From the NCBI GenBank assembly GCA_938045435.1, contig CALIBA010000034.1, positions 1 to 18,012 of the forward strand: a stretch of 18,012 bases of DNA, read 5' to 3'. The stretch is from an uncultured Selenomonas sp. GTDB lineage: Bacteria; Bacillota; Negativicutes; Selenomonadales; Selenomonadaceae. Both the position numbers and the translations under genes were made by a program. The notes below the pieces were generated by a model, which worked only from the letters and a program-made list of their open reading frames with translations, was not told the origin of the DNA and searched no databases. The first letter of the stretch is position 1, and each line of letters begins with the position of its first letter. Of the stretch, positions 1 to 7,219 are shown piece by piece.

Positions 1-21
1 TAGAAAAATTAAAATTTGTGG

Positions 22-29
22 CAAAGTTA
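22..29 (-). promoter_or_regulatory. Possible Bacteroidetes -7 box (TAACTTTG) facing left
   Basis: Read on the minus strand these bases are TAACTTTG, an exact match to the Bacteroides -7 consensus TAnnTTTG, followed by an A/T-rich stretch typical of a 5' untranslated region. It would drive transcription out of the left edge, possibly of divergent mob genes. No TTTG-like -33 box lies at the usual 19-21 nt spacing, so the call is weak. Confidence 0.3.
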
Positions 30-57
30 CGCCCTTAAAGCGGTATCGGACAGATGC

Positions 58-70
58 TTGACCCGGTCAA
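58..70. repeat. 13-bp perfect palindrome TTGACC-C-GGTCAA
   Basis: The 6-nt arms 58-63 and 65-70 are exact reverse complements around a single C. A dyad this compact upstream of a regulated operon looks like a protein-binding site. It could equally be part of an oriT region. Nothing in the window identifies its binder. Confidence 0.45.
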
Positions 71-244
71 TGACTGCCAACCGGCGCAACGTGCTGCCAC
101 TTGCCGGAGAAGTGATACAGGTTCCAAAATATACTTGTTTATTTGCAGCATGATTCAAGAAACGAACGATTTGAAGATATGATAAACGGAACATTCAAAT
201 ACCCGGAAATCCGCTTCTTCGGATACTTGCCGAAACGGATACCC

Positions 245-271
245 GAACCGTCGGAAACCCGGTTCTCCGAC
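245..271. promoter_or_regulatory. Overlapping, mutually exclusive inverted repeats in the tra leader
   Basis: GAACCG (245-250) pairs with CGGTTC (260-265), and GTCGGA (250-255) pairs with TCCGAC (266-271). The two hairpins share bases, so a transcript could form only one at a time. A similar nested pair occurs just upstream (210-213 with 220-223, and 218-222 with 230-234). The stems are short (4-6 bp) and no T-run follows, so a role as a switch is inference only. Confidence 0.3.
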
Positions 272-466
272 AATTCGGTGACGTATGGATTCAATGACTT
301 CATGACGCAATGTCGTCAATCACCATTTGTCCGACGCACCGCTTCACCACAGAACCGGATACGCGACGACCCGCCTGCGTGTGTAGTCACGGAAGCGGAT
401 GGTGCGACAGCCAAATCCGTATGGAAACAGAAAAACAAATCATCAACAATTAAAATAAATGGAACT

Positions 467-1228
467 ATGAGTAAGGAAATCTTCGTTGCATTCGCAACAC
501 AGAAAGGTGGCATCGGCAAATCCACTGTCACGGCACTTGCCGCCAGCTACCTGCACAACGTGAAAGGCTACAATGTCGCCGTCGTGGACTGCGACGACCC
601 GCAGCACAGCATCCACGGGCTGCGCGAACACGAAATGGGGCTTATCGACAGCAGCACCTACTTCAAGGCTCTCGCTTGCGACCATTTCCGCCGGATCAAA
701 AAGAACGCCTACACCATCGTCAAAAGCAATGCGGTGAACGCCCTCGACGATGCCGAGAGGATGATTGCCACTGAGGACGTGAAACCCGACGTGGTGTTCT
801 TCGACATGCCCGGCACACTCCGAAGCAACGGCGTGATAAAGACGCTCTCGCAGATGGACTACATTTTCACTCCGCTGAGTGCCGACCGCTTTGTCGTGGA
901 GAGTACCCTGAAATTCGTCACGATGTTCCGCGACAGGCTGATGACTACCGGACAGGCGAAAACAAAGGGGCTGCATCTGTTCTGGACGATGGTGGACGGC
1001 AGGGAGAGGAACGACTTGTACGGCATCTACGAGGAAGTGATAGCCGAAATGGGCTTTCCGGTACTTTCCACCCGCTTGCCCGACAGCAAGAAGTTCCGCC
1101 GTGACCTTTCGGAAGAGCGCAAGAGCGTTTTCCGCTCCACCATCTTCCCGATGGACACGGCACTGCTGAAAGGGAGTGGCATCCGGGAGTTTTCCGAAGA
1201 GATAAGCGACATCATCAGACCGCAGTGA
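467..1228 (+). CDS. traA: TraA, ParA/MinD-family ATPase
   Basis: A 253-aa ParA-type ATPase that opens the tra operon. A deviant Walker A motif KGGIGKST lies at residues 13-20, a D-C-D-D-P switch-like segment at about 41-45, and the hydrophobic Walker B strand VVFFDMPGT at 109-117. The frame is open back to position 143, but the ATG at 467 puts the P-loop near the N-terminus, as in the family, and follows an A-rich Bacteroidetes-type start context. It overlaps the possible GTG start of traB by 4 nt. In CTnDOT-type elements TraA is the first gene of the transfer operon. Its exact role (partition-like positioning or regulation) is not settled by sequence, and no ParB partner or centromere-like repeat was seen. 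Confidence 0.93.
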   Translation: MSKEIFVAFATQKGGIGKSTVTALAASYLHNVKGYNVAVVDCDDPQHSIHGLREHEMGLIDSSTYFKALACDHFRRIKKNAYTIVKSNAVNALDDAERMIATEDVKPDVVFFDMPGTLRSNGVIKTLSQMDYIFTPLSADRFVVESTLKFVTMFRDRLMTTGQAKTKGLHLFWTMVDGRERNDLYGIYEEVIAEMGFPVLSTRLPDSKKFRRDLSEERKSVFRSTIFPMDTALLKGSGIREFSEEISDIIRPQ

Positions 1229-1230
1229 GC

Positions 1231-1671
1231 ATGGGCAGCAGGAAAGTGAACACGGAAGGCATCGACGAGGAACTGCTGTTAGCCTCCATCGGGCGGCGCA
1301 CACAGGACGGGACACTGCGCCCCGCACAGGAAGTACCCGCAGCTGCACCGACCGAAGAGGACACCGCCGCACCGGAACCATCTCCTGTGCAACCCGTAAC
1401 ACGGGAAAAAGCGCAGAGGGAAAGTGGACGCCGGAAAAGGCAGGACGAGGACTACAACGAGCTATTCCTGCGCCGCAACGAGATAAAGACCCGCCAATGT
1501 GTCTATATCAGCCGTGACGTCCACGGCAAGATCCTCAGAATCGTGAACGACATCGCCGGAGGGGAAATCTCAGTAGGCGGATATGTGGATACCGTGCTGC
1601 GCCAGCATCTGGAACAGCACAAGGAGAGAATCAACGAACTGTACAAGAAACAACGTGAAGATCTGATTTGA
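1231..1671 (+). CDS. traB: TraB, DUF3408 protein
   Basis: A 146-aa hydrophilic protein of the DUF3408 family. Its N-terminal half (to about residue 70) is rich in Pro, Ala, Glu and Arg and probably disordered. The C-terminal 75 residues hold the conserved domain, with a short beta segment (CVYISRDVHGKI) followed by helices ending in a charged tail. That layout resembles ribbon-helix-helix DNA-binding proteins, which is inference. I chose the ATG at 1231; a GTG at 1225 overlapping the traA stop would add two residues. It sits 2 nt after traA and 2 nt before the traC ATG, so the three are probably translationally coupled. The domain is clearly paralogous to TraC. Confidence 0.88.
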   Translation: MGSRKVNTEGIDEELLLASIGRRTQDGTLRPAQEVPAAAPTEEDTAAPEPSPVQPVTREKAQRESGRRKRQDEDYNELFLRRNEIKTRQCVYISRDVHGKILRIVNDIAGGEISVGGYVDTVLRQHLEQHKERINELYKKQREDLI

Positions 1672-1673
1672 AA

Positions 1674-2027
1674 ATGGAAAAAGAAATGACACCGAATGAA
1701 AAAAGACCACAGCAAGACTGCGGAGGTATGTTTACCCAAGTGCAGGCGAGTGTGGAAATACTGTCGCCTGTCCCGGTAAGCGGCAAATGCAGTGAGAAGG
1801 ACTATGAACGCCTGTTCATCCGCGACCCGGAAGTAAAGGCACGTGAGGGGAAGATGGCGTATGTGCGCCCGGAGTACCACGAGCGTATCATGCGTATCAC
1901 CCGTGTAATCGGGCATGACCGGCTTACGCTGTCCGCTTACATCGACCATGTGCTGACGCACCACTTCAACCAGTGCGAAGATGCGATAAAGAGCCTTTAT
2001 GCCCGAAATTACAATTCAGTATTCTAA
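1674..2027 (+). CDS. traC: TraC, DUF3408 protein (paralogue of TraB)
   Basis: A 117-aa protein whose residues from about 40 align by eye with the C-terminal domain of TraB: a D-Y-x-x-L-F start, then K-M-A-Y-V-R-P-E-Y-H, an R-I-x-x-x-I-G segment, an S-A-Y-I-D-x-V-L helix, and a Q-x-x-x-x-I-x-x-L-Y end. Tandem DUF3408 genes are standard at this position in Bacteroidales conjugative transposons. The ATG at 1674 lies just after the traB stop; a TTG at 1668 and an ATG at 1686 are less likely starts. DNA binding or relaxosome support is plausible from the small basic/helical fold but is not shown by sequence. Confidence 0.87.
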   Translation: MEKEMTPNEKRPQQDCGGMFTQVQASVEILSPVPVSGKCSEKDYERLFIRDPEVKAREGKMAYVRPEYHERIMRITRVIGHDRLTLSAYIDHVLTHHFNQCEDAIKSLYARNYNSVF

Positions 2028-2043
2028 CCAAAAACGGAAGGAT

Positions 2044-2772
2044 ATGAATTACACAATCAGCATGACAGACATTCTGCTGGCGGTATCGGTCGGCTGCAAC
2101 CTCTGGTTCCTGTTCCTGCTCCTTTACGAGCGCATCATGGACACGCGGATTGTCCGCTTCTTCAAGGGCATTGTCGGATTATGGCGGTCACTGGACGGGA
2201 ATGAGGCTAAACGCATAGCGGCACACGAGGAAGTCCCTGCGGAAAAGGCGGACATCATCGGCAAGAGCCGTTTCAGGATGGCATCCACCCGGACAACCGC
2301 TGCCATACCGACGCAAGAAGCCGCCACTATTGAAAAAGGCATTGAGCTGTCGGAGGAAGAGGCTACTTTTGACGACGGAAAAACGGGAAACGCATCCCGC
2401 CCGGCACAAGTCCCGGAGGAAAAACTCGATGAGACCTTCACGAGCATACCGCCGGAGGAACTGGGATACGGGGACGACGAACCGGAAGAGGACGCCTCGG
2501 ACACGCCACGGGCTTCGGGCAGCAGCTTTGACGAGATTGACGACGCCTGCAAGACCGCCAAAAACCCGGACGCGACACAGGCGGAACGTGAAAAGGCGGC
2601 TAAGGTGTTCACCGACATGGAGGGCACGGAGTTGTACGAGAAAATGATGGAAGGCTCTTCGGAGATAGGCATCCGCATCAAGGGGCTTATCGAGATTCGG
2701 CTGAAGAAATCTGAAAAGGAGTTCGTCGTGCCGGACAACATCGAGGAGTTCGACATTCGCAACTATGTATGA
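2044..2772 (+). CDS. traD: TraD, conjugal transfer protein
   Basis: A 242-aa protein with one N-terminal membrane segment (about residues 8-28) followed by a basic stretch and a long, very acidic, low-complexity linker (about 95-165, rich in E, D, P, S). A C-terminal charged helical region ends in an acidic/aromatic tail. The frame is open back to 1999, but that would lie inside traC; the ATG at 2044 follows an A-rich context. Position between traC and traE matches TraD in CTnDOT-type operons. The topology suggests a membrane-anchored cytoplasmic protein. The name rests on gene order; I do not recognise a catalytic domain. Confidence 0.82.
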   Translation: MNYTISMTDILLAVSVGCNLWFLFLLLYERIMDTRIVRFFKGIVGLWRSLDGNEAKRIAAHEEVPAEKADIIGKSRFRMASTRTTAAIPTQEAATIEKGIELSEEEATFDDGKTGNASRPAQVPEEKLDETFTSIPPEELGYGDDEPEEDASDTPRASGSSFDEIDDACKTAKNPDATQAEREKAAKVFTDMEGTELYEKMMEGSSEIGIRIKGLIEIRLKKSEKEFVVPDNIEEFDIRNYV

Positions 2773-2800
2773 CAACAATAAAAGAAATGAACATGAAAGA

Positions 2801-2893
2801 ATGACATCAACCCACGCGGCGAGGAAACGCAAGGCGCATCCCCATCCGCAACGGACACGCCCACGTCCGTGGAAACAAACGGGCATCCACTAA
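2801..2893 (+). CDS. Possible 30-aa basic peptide ORF
   Basis: The ATG at 2801 opens a 30-codon frame rich in Arg, Lys, His and Pro (for example HAARKRKAHPHPQRTRPRPW), ending in a TAA that lies within the leader-repeat copy at 2887-2903. The A-rich sequence before it is a plausible start context. The composition could mean a leader peptide, or just GC-rich sequence translated by chance. There is no recognisable family. Confidence 0.2.
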   Translation: MTSTHAARKRKAHPHPQRTRPRPWKQTGIH

Positions 2894-2903
2894 AACCAAA
2901 GTA
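2887..2903 (+). repeat. Leader repeat, copy 1 (one base shorter)
   Basis: CCACTAAAACCAAAGTA matches the 18-nt sequence before traI and traN with a single missing T. Unlike those copies it is not next to a start codon; the traE ATG is 70 nt downstream. Confidence 0.6.
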
Positions 2904-2973
2904 AAGAAACAAAGTATCAACCGCCCGACAAAGGACCATCCACCCTTTTGACGGCAAAAAACAAGAACAGTTT

Positions 2974-3291
2974 ATGAACAAGAACATCTTGAAAAACAGA
3001 AAAGCAATCCTCTCCGCGGCACTTGTCATCGCCGCAACCGCCTCCGCTTTCGCGCAGGGAAACGGCATCGCGGGCATCAACGAAGCCACCTCTATGGTGA
3101 GTTCTTATTTCGACCCCGGAACTAAACTGATATACGCCATCGGTGCAGTCGTCGGGCTTATCGGGGGCGTAAAAGTGTACGGCAAGTTTTCATCGGGCGA
3201 CCCCGACACCAGCAAGACAGCCGCCTCGTGGTTCGGCGCGTGCATCTTCCTGATTGTTGCCGCCACCATCCTGCGCTCATTCTTCCTTTAA
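2974..3291 (+). CDS. traE: TraE, DUF4134 membrane protein (VirB2-like position)
   Basis: A 105-aa protein. Residues 1-29 form a signal peptide (basic start, hydrophobic core, A-F-A-Q cleavage region). Two membrane segments follow at about 52-70 (LIYAIGAVVGLIGG) and 86-105 (ACIFLIVAATILRSFFL) with a short polar loop between. Small size, signal peptide and paired membrane helices are the layout of type IV secretion pilin-type (VirB2) subunits, and the gene stands immediately before the VirB3-like traF and VirB4-like traG, the same order as virB2-3-4. Family membership (DUF4134) is confident; pilin function is inferred from topology and order. Confidence 0.9.
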   Translation: MNKNILKNRKAILSAALVIAATASAFAQGNGIAGINEATSMVSSYFDPGTKLIYAIGAVVGLIGGVKVYGKFSSGDPDTSKTAASWFGACIFLIVAATILRSFFL

Positions 3292-3301
3292 TAAATAATG
3301 T

Positions 3302-3634
3302 ATGGCTGAATACCCAATCAACAAGGGTATCGGCCGTCCGGTAGAGTTCAAGGGCTTGAAGGCACAGTACCTCTTCATCTTCTGCGGAGGTCTGCTGGCT
3401 CTCTTCGTCCTGTTCGTCATCCTCTATATGGTCGGCATCGACCAGTGGATATGTATCGGCTTCGGCGCGGCATCGTCTTCCGTCCTCGTATGGCAGACCT
3501 TCGCGCTGAACGCCCGGTACGGCGAACACGGGCTGATGAAATTAGGAGCGGCACGGAGCCATCCCCGATACCTTATCAACCGGCGGCGGATAACCCGTCT
3601 GTTCAAACGACAACGAAAGGAAGAAAGACAATGA
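3302..3634 (+). CDS. traF: TraF, DUF4133 membrane protein (VirB3-like)
   Basis: A 110-aa protein with a polar N-terminus containing the family-typical I-N-K-G-I-G-R-P-V-E-F-K-G-L-K start, two adjacent membrane helices (about 23-43 and 49-68), and a strongly basic C-terminal tail. That is the size and topology of VirB3-type inner-membrane components, which partner the VirB4 ATPase. It ends by overlapping the traG start by 4 nt (ATGA at 3631-3634), which implies translational coupling with its predicted partner. It starts 10 nt after traE. Confidence 0.9.
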   Translation: MAEYPINKGIGRPVEFKGLKAQYLFIFCGGLLALFVLFVILYMVGIDQWICIGFGAASSSVLVWQTFALNARYGEHGLMKLGAARSHPRYLINRRRITRLFKRQRKEERQ

Positions 3635-6135
3635 GGAATACATCGAAAATGACAACACTGGAAAACAGGTTCCCACTTTTAGCGGTGGAGCATGGCTGCA
3701 TCATCTCAAAGGACACCGACATCACGGTGGCTTTCGAGGTGGAACTACCGGAACTTTACACCGTGACGGGTGCGGAGTACGAGGCGATACACAGTTGCTG
3801 GTGCAAGGCTATCAAGGTGCTGCCGGACTACTCCGTCGTCCACAAACAGGACTGGTTCATCAAGGAACGCTACAAACCGGAGCTTCAGAAGGACGACATG
3901 AGCTTTTTAAGCCGCTCTTTCGAGCGTCACTTCAACGAGCGTCCGTACCTGAAACACACCTGCTACCTCTACCTGACCAAGACAACAAAGGAGCGTAACC
4001 GGATGCAGAGCAATTTCAGCACGCTGTGCCGGGGACATATCATCCCGAAGGAGCTGGACAGGGAAACCACGACCAAGTTCTTGGAAGCCTGCGAACAGTT
4101 CGAGCGCATCATGAACGACAGCGGGCTTGTCAGGCTGCGCCGCCTCTCCACCGATGAGATTGTGGGTACTGAGGGAAAGACGGGACTTATTGAACGCTAC
4201 TTCTCGCTCATGCCGGAAGGTGACACCACCTTGCAGGACATCGAGCTTTCGGCAAGGGAGATGCGCATCGGCGACAACCGCCTGTGTCTGCACACCCTCT
4301 CCGACGCGGAAGACCTGCCGGGCAAGGTGGCTACCGACACCCGTTACGAGAAGCTCTCCACCGACCGGAGTGACTGCCGACTGTCATTCGCCTCCCCGGT
4401 GGGGCTTCTGCTCTCCTGCAACCATATCTACAACCAGTATGTGCTGATAGACAACAGTGAGGAAACCTTGCAGAAGTTCGAGAAGTCCGCCCGTAACATG
4501 CAGTCGCTATCTCGCTATTCAAGGAGCAACAGCATCAACCGCGAGTGGATAGACCAATACCTGAACGAAGCCCATTCCTACGGACTGACCTCGGTACGGG
4601 CACACTTCAACGTCATGGCGTGGAGCGACGATGCGGAGGAACTGAAGCATATCAAGAACGACGTGGGCAGCCAGTTGGCAAGCATGGAATGCGTGCCGCG
4701 CCACAACACCATCGACTGCCCGACACTCTACTGGGCGGCGATACCCGGCAATGCGGCGGACTTCCCGGCGGAAGAGAGTTTCCACACCTTCATCGAACAG
4801 GCGGTGTGCCTGTTCACAGAGGAAACCAACTACCGCAGCTCGCTCTCGCCCTTCGGCATCAAGATGGTGGACAGGCTCACGGGAAAACCGCTGCACCTTG
4901 ACATCTCCGACCTGCCCATGAAGCGAGGTATCACGACCAACCGCAACAAGTTCGTGCTGGGTCCTTCGGGCAGCGGCAAGTCTTTCTTCATGAACCACCT
5001 CGTGCGCCAATATTATGAGCAAGGCGCACATGTGGTATTGGTGGACACGGGAAACTCCTATCAGGGCTTGTGCGGCATGATCCGACGCAAGACAGGCGGA
5101 GCGGACGGTGTGTATTTCACCTACACGGAAGATAAGCCCATCAGCTTCAACCCGTTCTACACCGACGATTACATCTTCGACGTGGAGAAGAAGGACAGCA
5201 TCAAGACCCTGTTGCTGACGCTCTGGAAGTCGGAGGACGACAAGGTGACAAAGACGGAGAGCGGCGAGCTGGGCAGTGCCGTGAGTGCCTATATTGAGCG
5301 CATCCAATCCGACCGTAGCATCGTGCCGTCGTTCAACACCTTCTACGAGTATATGCGTGACGACTACCGCAAGGAACTGGCACAGCGTGACATCAAGGTG
5401 GAGAAGTCCGACTTCAACATCGACAACATGCTCACCACCATGCGGCAGTATTACCGGGGCGGGCGTTACGATTTCCTGCTCAACTCCACGGAGAACATCG
5501 ACCTGCTCGGCAAGCGGTTCATCGTCTTCGAGATTGACAGTATAAAGGAAAATCGCGAGCTTTTCCCTGTGGTGACCATCATCATCATGGAAGCCTTCAT
5601 CAACAAGATGCGCCGATTGAAAGGCGTAAGGAAACAGTTGATAGTGGAAGAGGCTTGGAAGGCTCTATCTTCGGCGAACATGGCTGAGTACCTGCGCTAT
5701 ATGTACAAGACCGTGCGCAAGTATTACGGGGAGGCAATCGTGGTGACGCAGGAGGTGGACGACATCATTTCCTCGCCCGTCGTCAAGGAGAGCATCATCA
5801 ACAACTCCGACTGCAAGATACTCCTTGACCAGCGGAAGTACATGAACAAGTTTGATGCCATACAGTCCCTGTTGGGTCTGACGGAGAAAGAGAAGTCGCA
5901 GATACTCTCCATCAACATGGCGAACAACCCGTCAAGGCTCTACAAGGAAGTGTGGATAGGACTGGGCGGCACGCAGTCGGCAGTCTATGCCACCGAAGTT
6001 AGTGCTGAAGAGTATCTGGCGTACACCACCGAAGAAACGGAAAAAGTAGAGGTTTACCGTCTGGCGGAACAGTTGGGCGGCGACATTGAAGCCGTCATCC
6101 GGCAGCTTGCCGAAAGGCGGAGAAAAAAGGAATAA
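3631..6135 (+). CDS. traG: TraG, VirB4-type conjugation ATPase
   Basis: An 834-aa ATPase, the main motor of the transfer apparatus. Walker A GPSGSGKS is at residues 444-451 and the Walker B strand with a double acid, LIVEEAW, at 670-676. A downstream T-Q-E-V-D-D segment and the A-E-Y-L-R-Y-M-Y-K-x-x-R-K helix are typical of the VirB4/TraC C-terminal domain. The N-terminal 430 residues form the less conserved domain that contacts inner-membrane components. The frame is open back to 3445, but the ATG at 3631 overlaps the traF stop and matches the usual N-terminus. The gene is full length with no break. This is the VirB4 homologue, not the VirD4 coupling protein, which is absent from the window. 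Confidence 0.96.
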   Translation: MRNTSKMTTLENRFPLLAVEHGCIISKDTDITVAFEVELPELYTVTGAEYEAIHSCWCKAIKVLPDYSVVHKQDWFIKERYKPELQKDDMSFLSRSFERHFNERPYLKHTCYLYLTKTTKERNRMQSNFSTLCRGHIIPKELDRETTTKFLEACEQFERIMNDSGLVRLRRLSTDEIVGTEGKTGLIERYFSLMPEGDTTLQDIELSAREMRIGDNRLCLHTLSDAEDLPGKVATDTRYEKLSTDRSDCRLSFASPVGLLLSCNHIYNQYVLIDNSEETLQKFEKSARNMQSLSRYSRSNSINREWIDQYLNEAHSYGLTSVRAHFNVMAWSDDAEELKHIKNDVGSQLASMECVPRHNTIDCPTLYWAAIPGNAADFPAEESFHTFIEQAVCLFTEETNYRSSLSPFGIKMVDRLTGKPLHLDISDLPMKRGITTNRNKFVLGPSGSGKSFFMNHLVRQYYEQGAHVVLVDTGNSYQGLCGMIRRKTGGADGVYFTYTEDKPISFNPFYTDDYIFDVEKKDSIKTLLLTLWKSEDDKVTKTESGELGSAVSAYIERIQSDRSIVPSFNTFYEYMRDDYRKELAQRDIKVEKSDFNIDNMLTTMRQYYRGGRYDFLLNSTENIDLLGKRFIVFEIDSIKENRELFPVVTIIIMEAFINKMRRLKGVRKQLIVEEAWKALSSANMAEYLRYMYKTVRKYYGEAIVVTQEVDDIISSPVVKESIINNSDCKILLDQRKYMNKFDAIQSLLGLTEKEKSQILSINMANNPSRLYKEVWIGLGGTQSAVYATEVSAEEYLAYTTEETEKVEVYRLAEQLGGDIEAVIRQLAERRRKKE

Positions 6136-6166
6136 ATAGAAACAGATTCATCAACTAAAAAAGAAA

Positions 6167-6556
6167 ATGCGTATGAGTATATCAAGAACGAAAATGCTGC
6201 AAGTCAGCAAGTGTTTAATCGGGCTGGCGGTCATGGTGCTGCAATCCTGCGACATAACGGACAACCGACGCGACCTGCTTTGCGGAAACTGGGAGAGTGT
6301 GGAGGGCAAGCCCGACGTGCTTATCTACAAGGAGGGCGAAGCCTATAAGGTGACGGTATTCAAGCGGAGCGGCATCCGCCGCAAGCTGAAGCCGGAAACC
6401 TATCTCTTGCAGGAGGAGAACGGCAATCTGTTCATGAACACCGGATTCCGCATCGACGTGTCCTACAACGAGGCGACGGACATCCTGACCTTCTCGCCGA
6501 ACGGGGACTACGTGCGTGTGAACCCGAAACCGGACCATCCGATAGGCGAGCAATAA
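6167..6556 (+). CDS. traH: TraH, DUF3876 lipoprotein
   Basis: A 129-aa protein with a basic N-terminus, hydrophobic core and lipobox L-Q-S-C, predicting a lipid-modified Cys28. The mature part (about 100 aa) is a small beta-rich domain starting D-L-L-C-G-N-W-E-S, which fits the DUF3876 family found between traG and traI in Bacteroidales elements. The distance to traG is 31 nt; the traI start lies 30 nt downstream. An outer-membrane or periplasmic accessory role is inferred from the lipobox. An in-frame ATG at 6173 is an alternative start. Confidence 0.83.
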   Translation: MRMSISRTKMLQVSKCLIGLAVMVLQSCDITDNRRDLLCGNWESVEGKPDVLIYKEGEAYKVTVFKRSGIRRKLKPETYLLQEENGNLFMNTGFRIDVSYNEATDILTFSPNGDYVRVNPKPDHPIGEQ

Positions 6557-6566
6557 ATAATGAAAT

Positions 6567-6584
6567 CCACTAAAATCCAAAGTA
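6567..6584 (+). repeat. Leader repeat, copy 2, before traI
   Basis: CCACTAAAATCCAAAGTA ends 2 nt before the traI ATG at 6587. The identical 18 bases precede traN with the same 2-nt spacing. This shared spacing also supports choosing 6587, not 6560, as the traI start. Confidence 0.75.
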
Positions 6585-6586
6585 AC

Positions 6587-7216
6587 ATGAGAACAAGAAT
6601 AACACTTATTATCTGCCTGTGCCTGTTTGCAGTCGGCAGGGCAAGCGCACAGTGGGCGGTGATAGACCCGTCCAACATCGCGCAGAGCATCGTGAACACC
6701 TCGAAGAACGTGGTACACACTTCCACGACCGCCCAGAATATGATAAAAAATTTTCAAGAGACCGTGAAGATTTACGAACAGGGCAAGAAGTATTACGACG
6801 CACTCAAATCCGTGAACAATCTGGTAAAGGACGCCCGGAAGGTGCAGCAGACCATTCTGATGGTGGGTGACATCACCGACACCTATGTGACCAGTTTCCA
6901 GAAGATGATGCGTGACGACAACTTCACGGTGGAGGAACTGGGAGCCATCGCCTTTGGCTACACCAAGTTATTGGAGGAATCCAACGATGTGCTGACGGAA
7001 CTGAAGAATGTGGTGAATATCACCACGCTCTCCATGACGGACAAGGAGCGCATGGACGTGGTGGAACGCTGCTACTCCAAAATGAAGCGTTACCGCAACC
7101 TCGTGAGCTACTACACCAACAAGAACATTAGCGTGAGTTACCTGCGTGCGAAGAAGAAAAACGACCTTGACCGCATCATGGGGCTGTACGGGAACATGAA
7201 CGAAAGATATTGGTAG
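6587..7216 (+). CDS. traI: TraI, DUF4141 periplasmic protein
   Basis: A 209-aa DUF4141 protein. It has a clean signal peptide (residues 1-21, ending A-S-A before Q22). The mature protein is almost entirely helical and charged, beginning W-A-V-I-D-P-S-N-I-A-Q-S-I, a pattern shared with VirB5/TrbJ-type secretion components. An in-frame ATG at 6560 would place nine polar residues before the signal peptide and would translate the leader repeat, so 6587 is preferred. It lies 3 nt before the VirB6-like traJ, mirroring the virB5-virB6 order. The VirB5-like role is inferred from order, signal peptide and helical content. Confidence 0.88.
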   Translation: MRTRITLIICLCLFAVGRASAQWAVIDPSNIAQSIVNTSKNVVHTSTTAQNMIKNFQETVKIYEQGKKYYDALKSVNNLVKDARKVQQTILMVGDITDTYVTSFQKMMRDDNFTVEELGAIAFGYTKLLEESNDVLTELKNVVNITTLSMTDKERMDVVERCYSKMKRYRNLVSYYTNKNISVSYLRAKKKNDLDRIMGLYGNMNERYW

Positions 7217-7219
7217 CCT

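Larger units (their letters stand above)
1..466. other. Leader / intergenic region upstream of traA
   Basis: This stretch has no convincing gene. The traA reading frame stays open backwards to position 143, but I place the traA start at 467, where the ParA fold begins. The region holds a 13-bp palindrome (58-70), three copies of CGGATAC (220-226, 236-242, 356-362), and short inverted repeats that overlap and so cannot all form together: 218-222 with 230-234, 245-250 with 260-265, and 250-255 with 266-271. In CTnDOT-type elements the mobilisation genes and oriT lie next to the tra operon, so this is where a tra promoter, leader regulation or part of oriT could sit. That placement is inference; no nick site is recognisable. 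Confidence 0.6.
2773..2973 (+). other. 201-nt traD-traE gap with leader-repeat copy
   Basis: This is the largest gap inside an otherwise tightly packed operon. It contains an inverted repeat ACGGAC (2851-2856) with GTCCGT (2865-2870), a possible 30-aa ORF (2801-2893), and a 17-nt near copy (2887-2903) of the leader repeat found before traI and traN. No T-run terminator or TAnnTTTG promoter box is clear. The gap precedes traE, a small DUF4134 membrane protein with a pilin-like layout, so an RNA processing or control point here would make sense, but that is inference. Confidence 0.5.

Noticed and set aside
130..145. Candidate tra promoter boxes (TATACTTG at 130-137 or TTTATTTG at 138-145)
   Set aside because: Each has one mismatch to TAnnTTTG and no TTTG-like -33 box is found at the usual distance.
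143..466. N-terminal extension of traA
   Set aside because: The ParA P-loop belongs near the N-terminus and a good A-rich start context precedes the ATG at 467; the upstream residues do not resemble the family.
443..1402. 319-codon open frame on the minus strand across traA/traB
   Set aside because: It is antisense to a well-supported ParA-like gene, spans the traA-traB boundary, and its product has shadow-like composition with no recognisable domain.
2188..2886. 232-codon minus-strand frame opposite traD
   Set aside because: Cys/Arg/Leu/Val-rich shadow of an acidic low-complexity region; no supporting context.
4519..5307. 262-codon minus-strand frame inside traG
   Set aside because: Lies entirely opposite the VirB4 ATPase domain including the Walker A region; shadow frame.
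6560..6586. Upstream ATG of traI at 6560
   Set aside because: It would translate the leader repeat and put nine polar residues ahead of the signal peptide; the 6587 start matches the spacing seen at traN.
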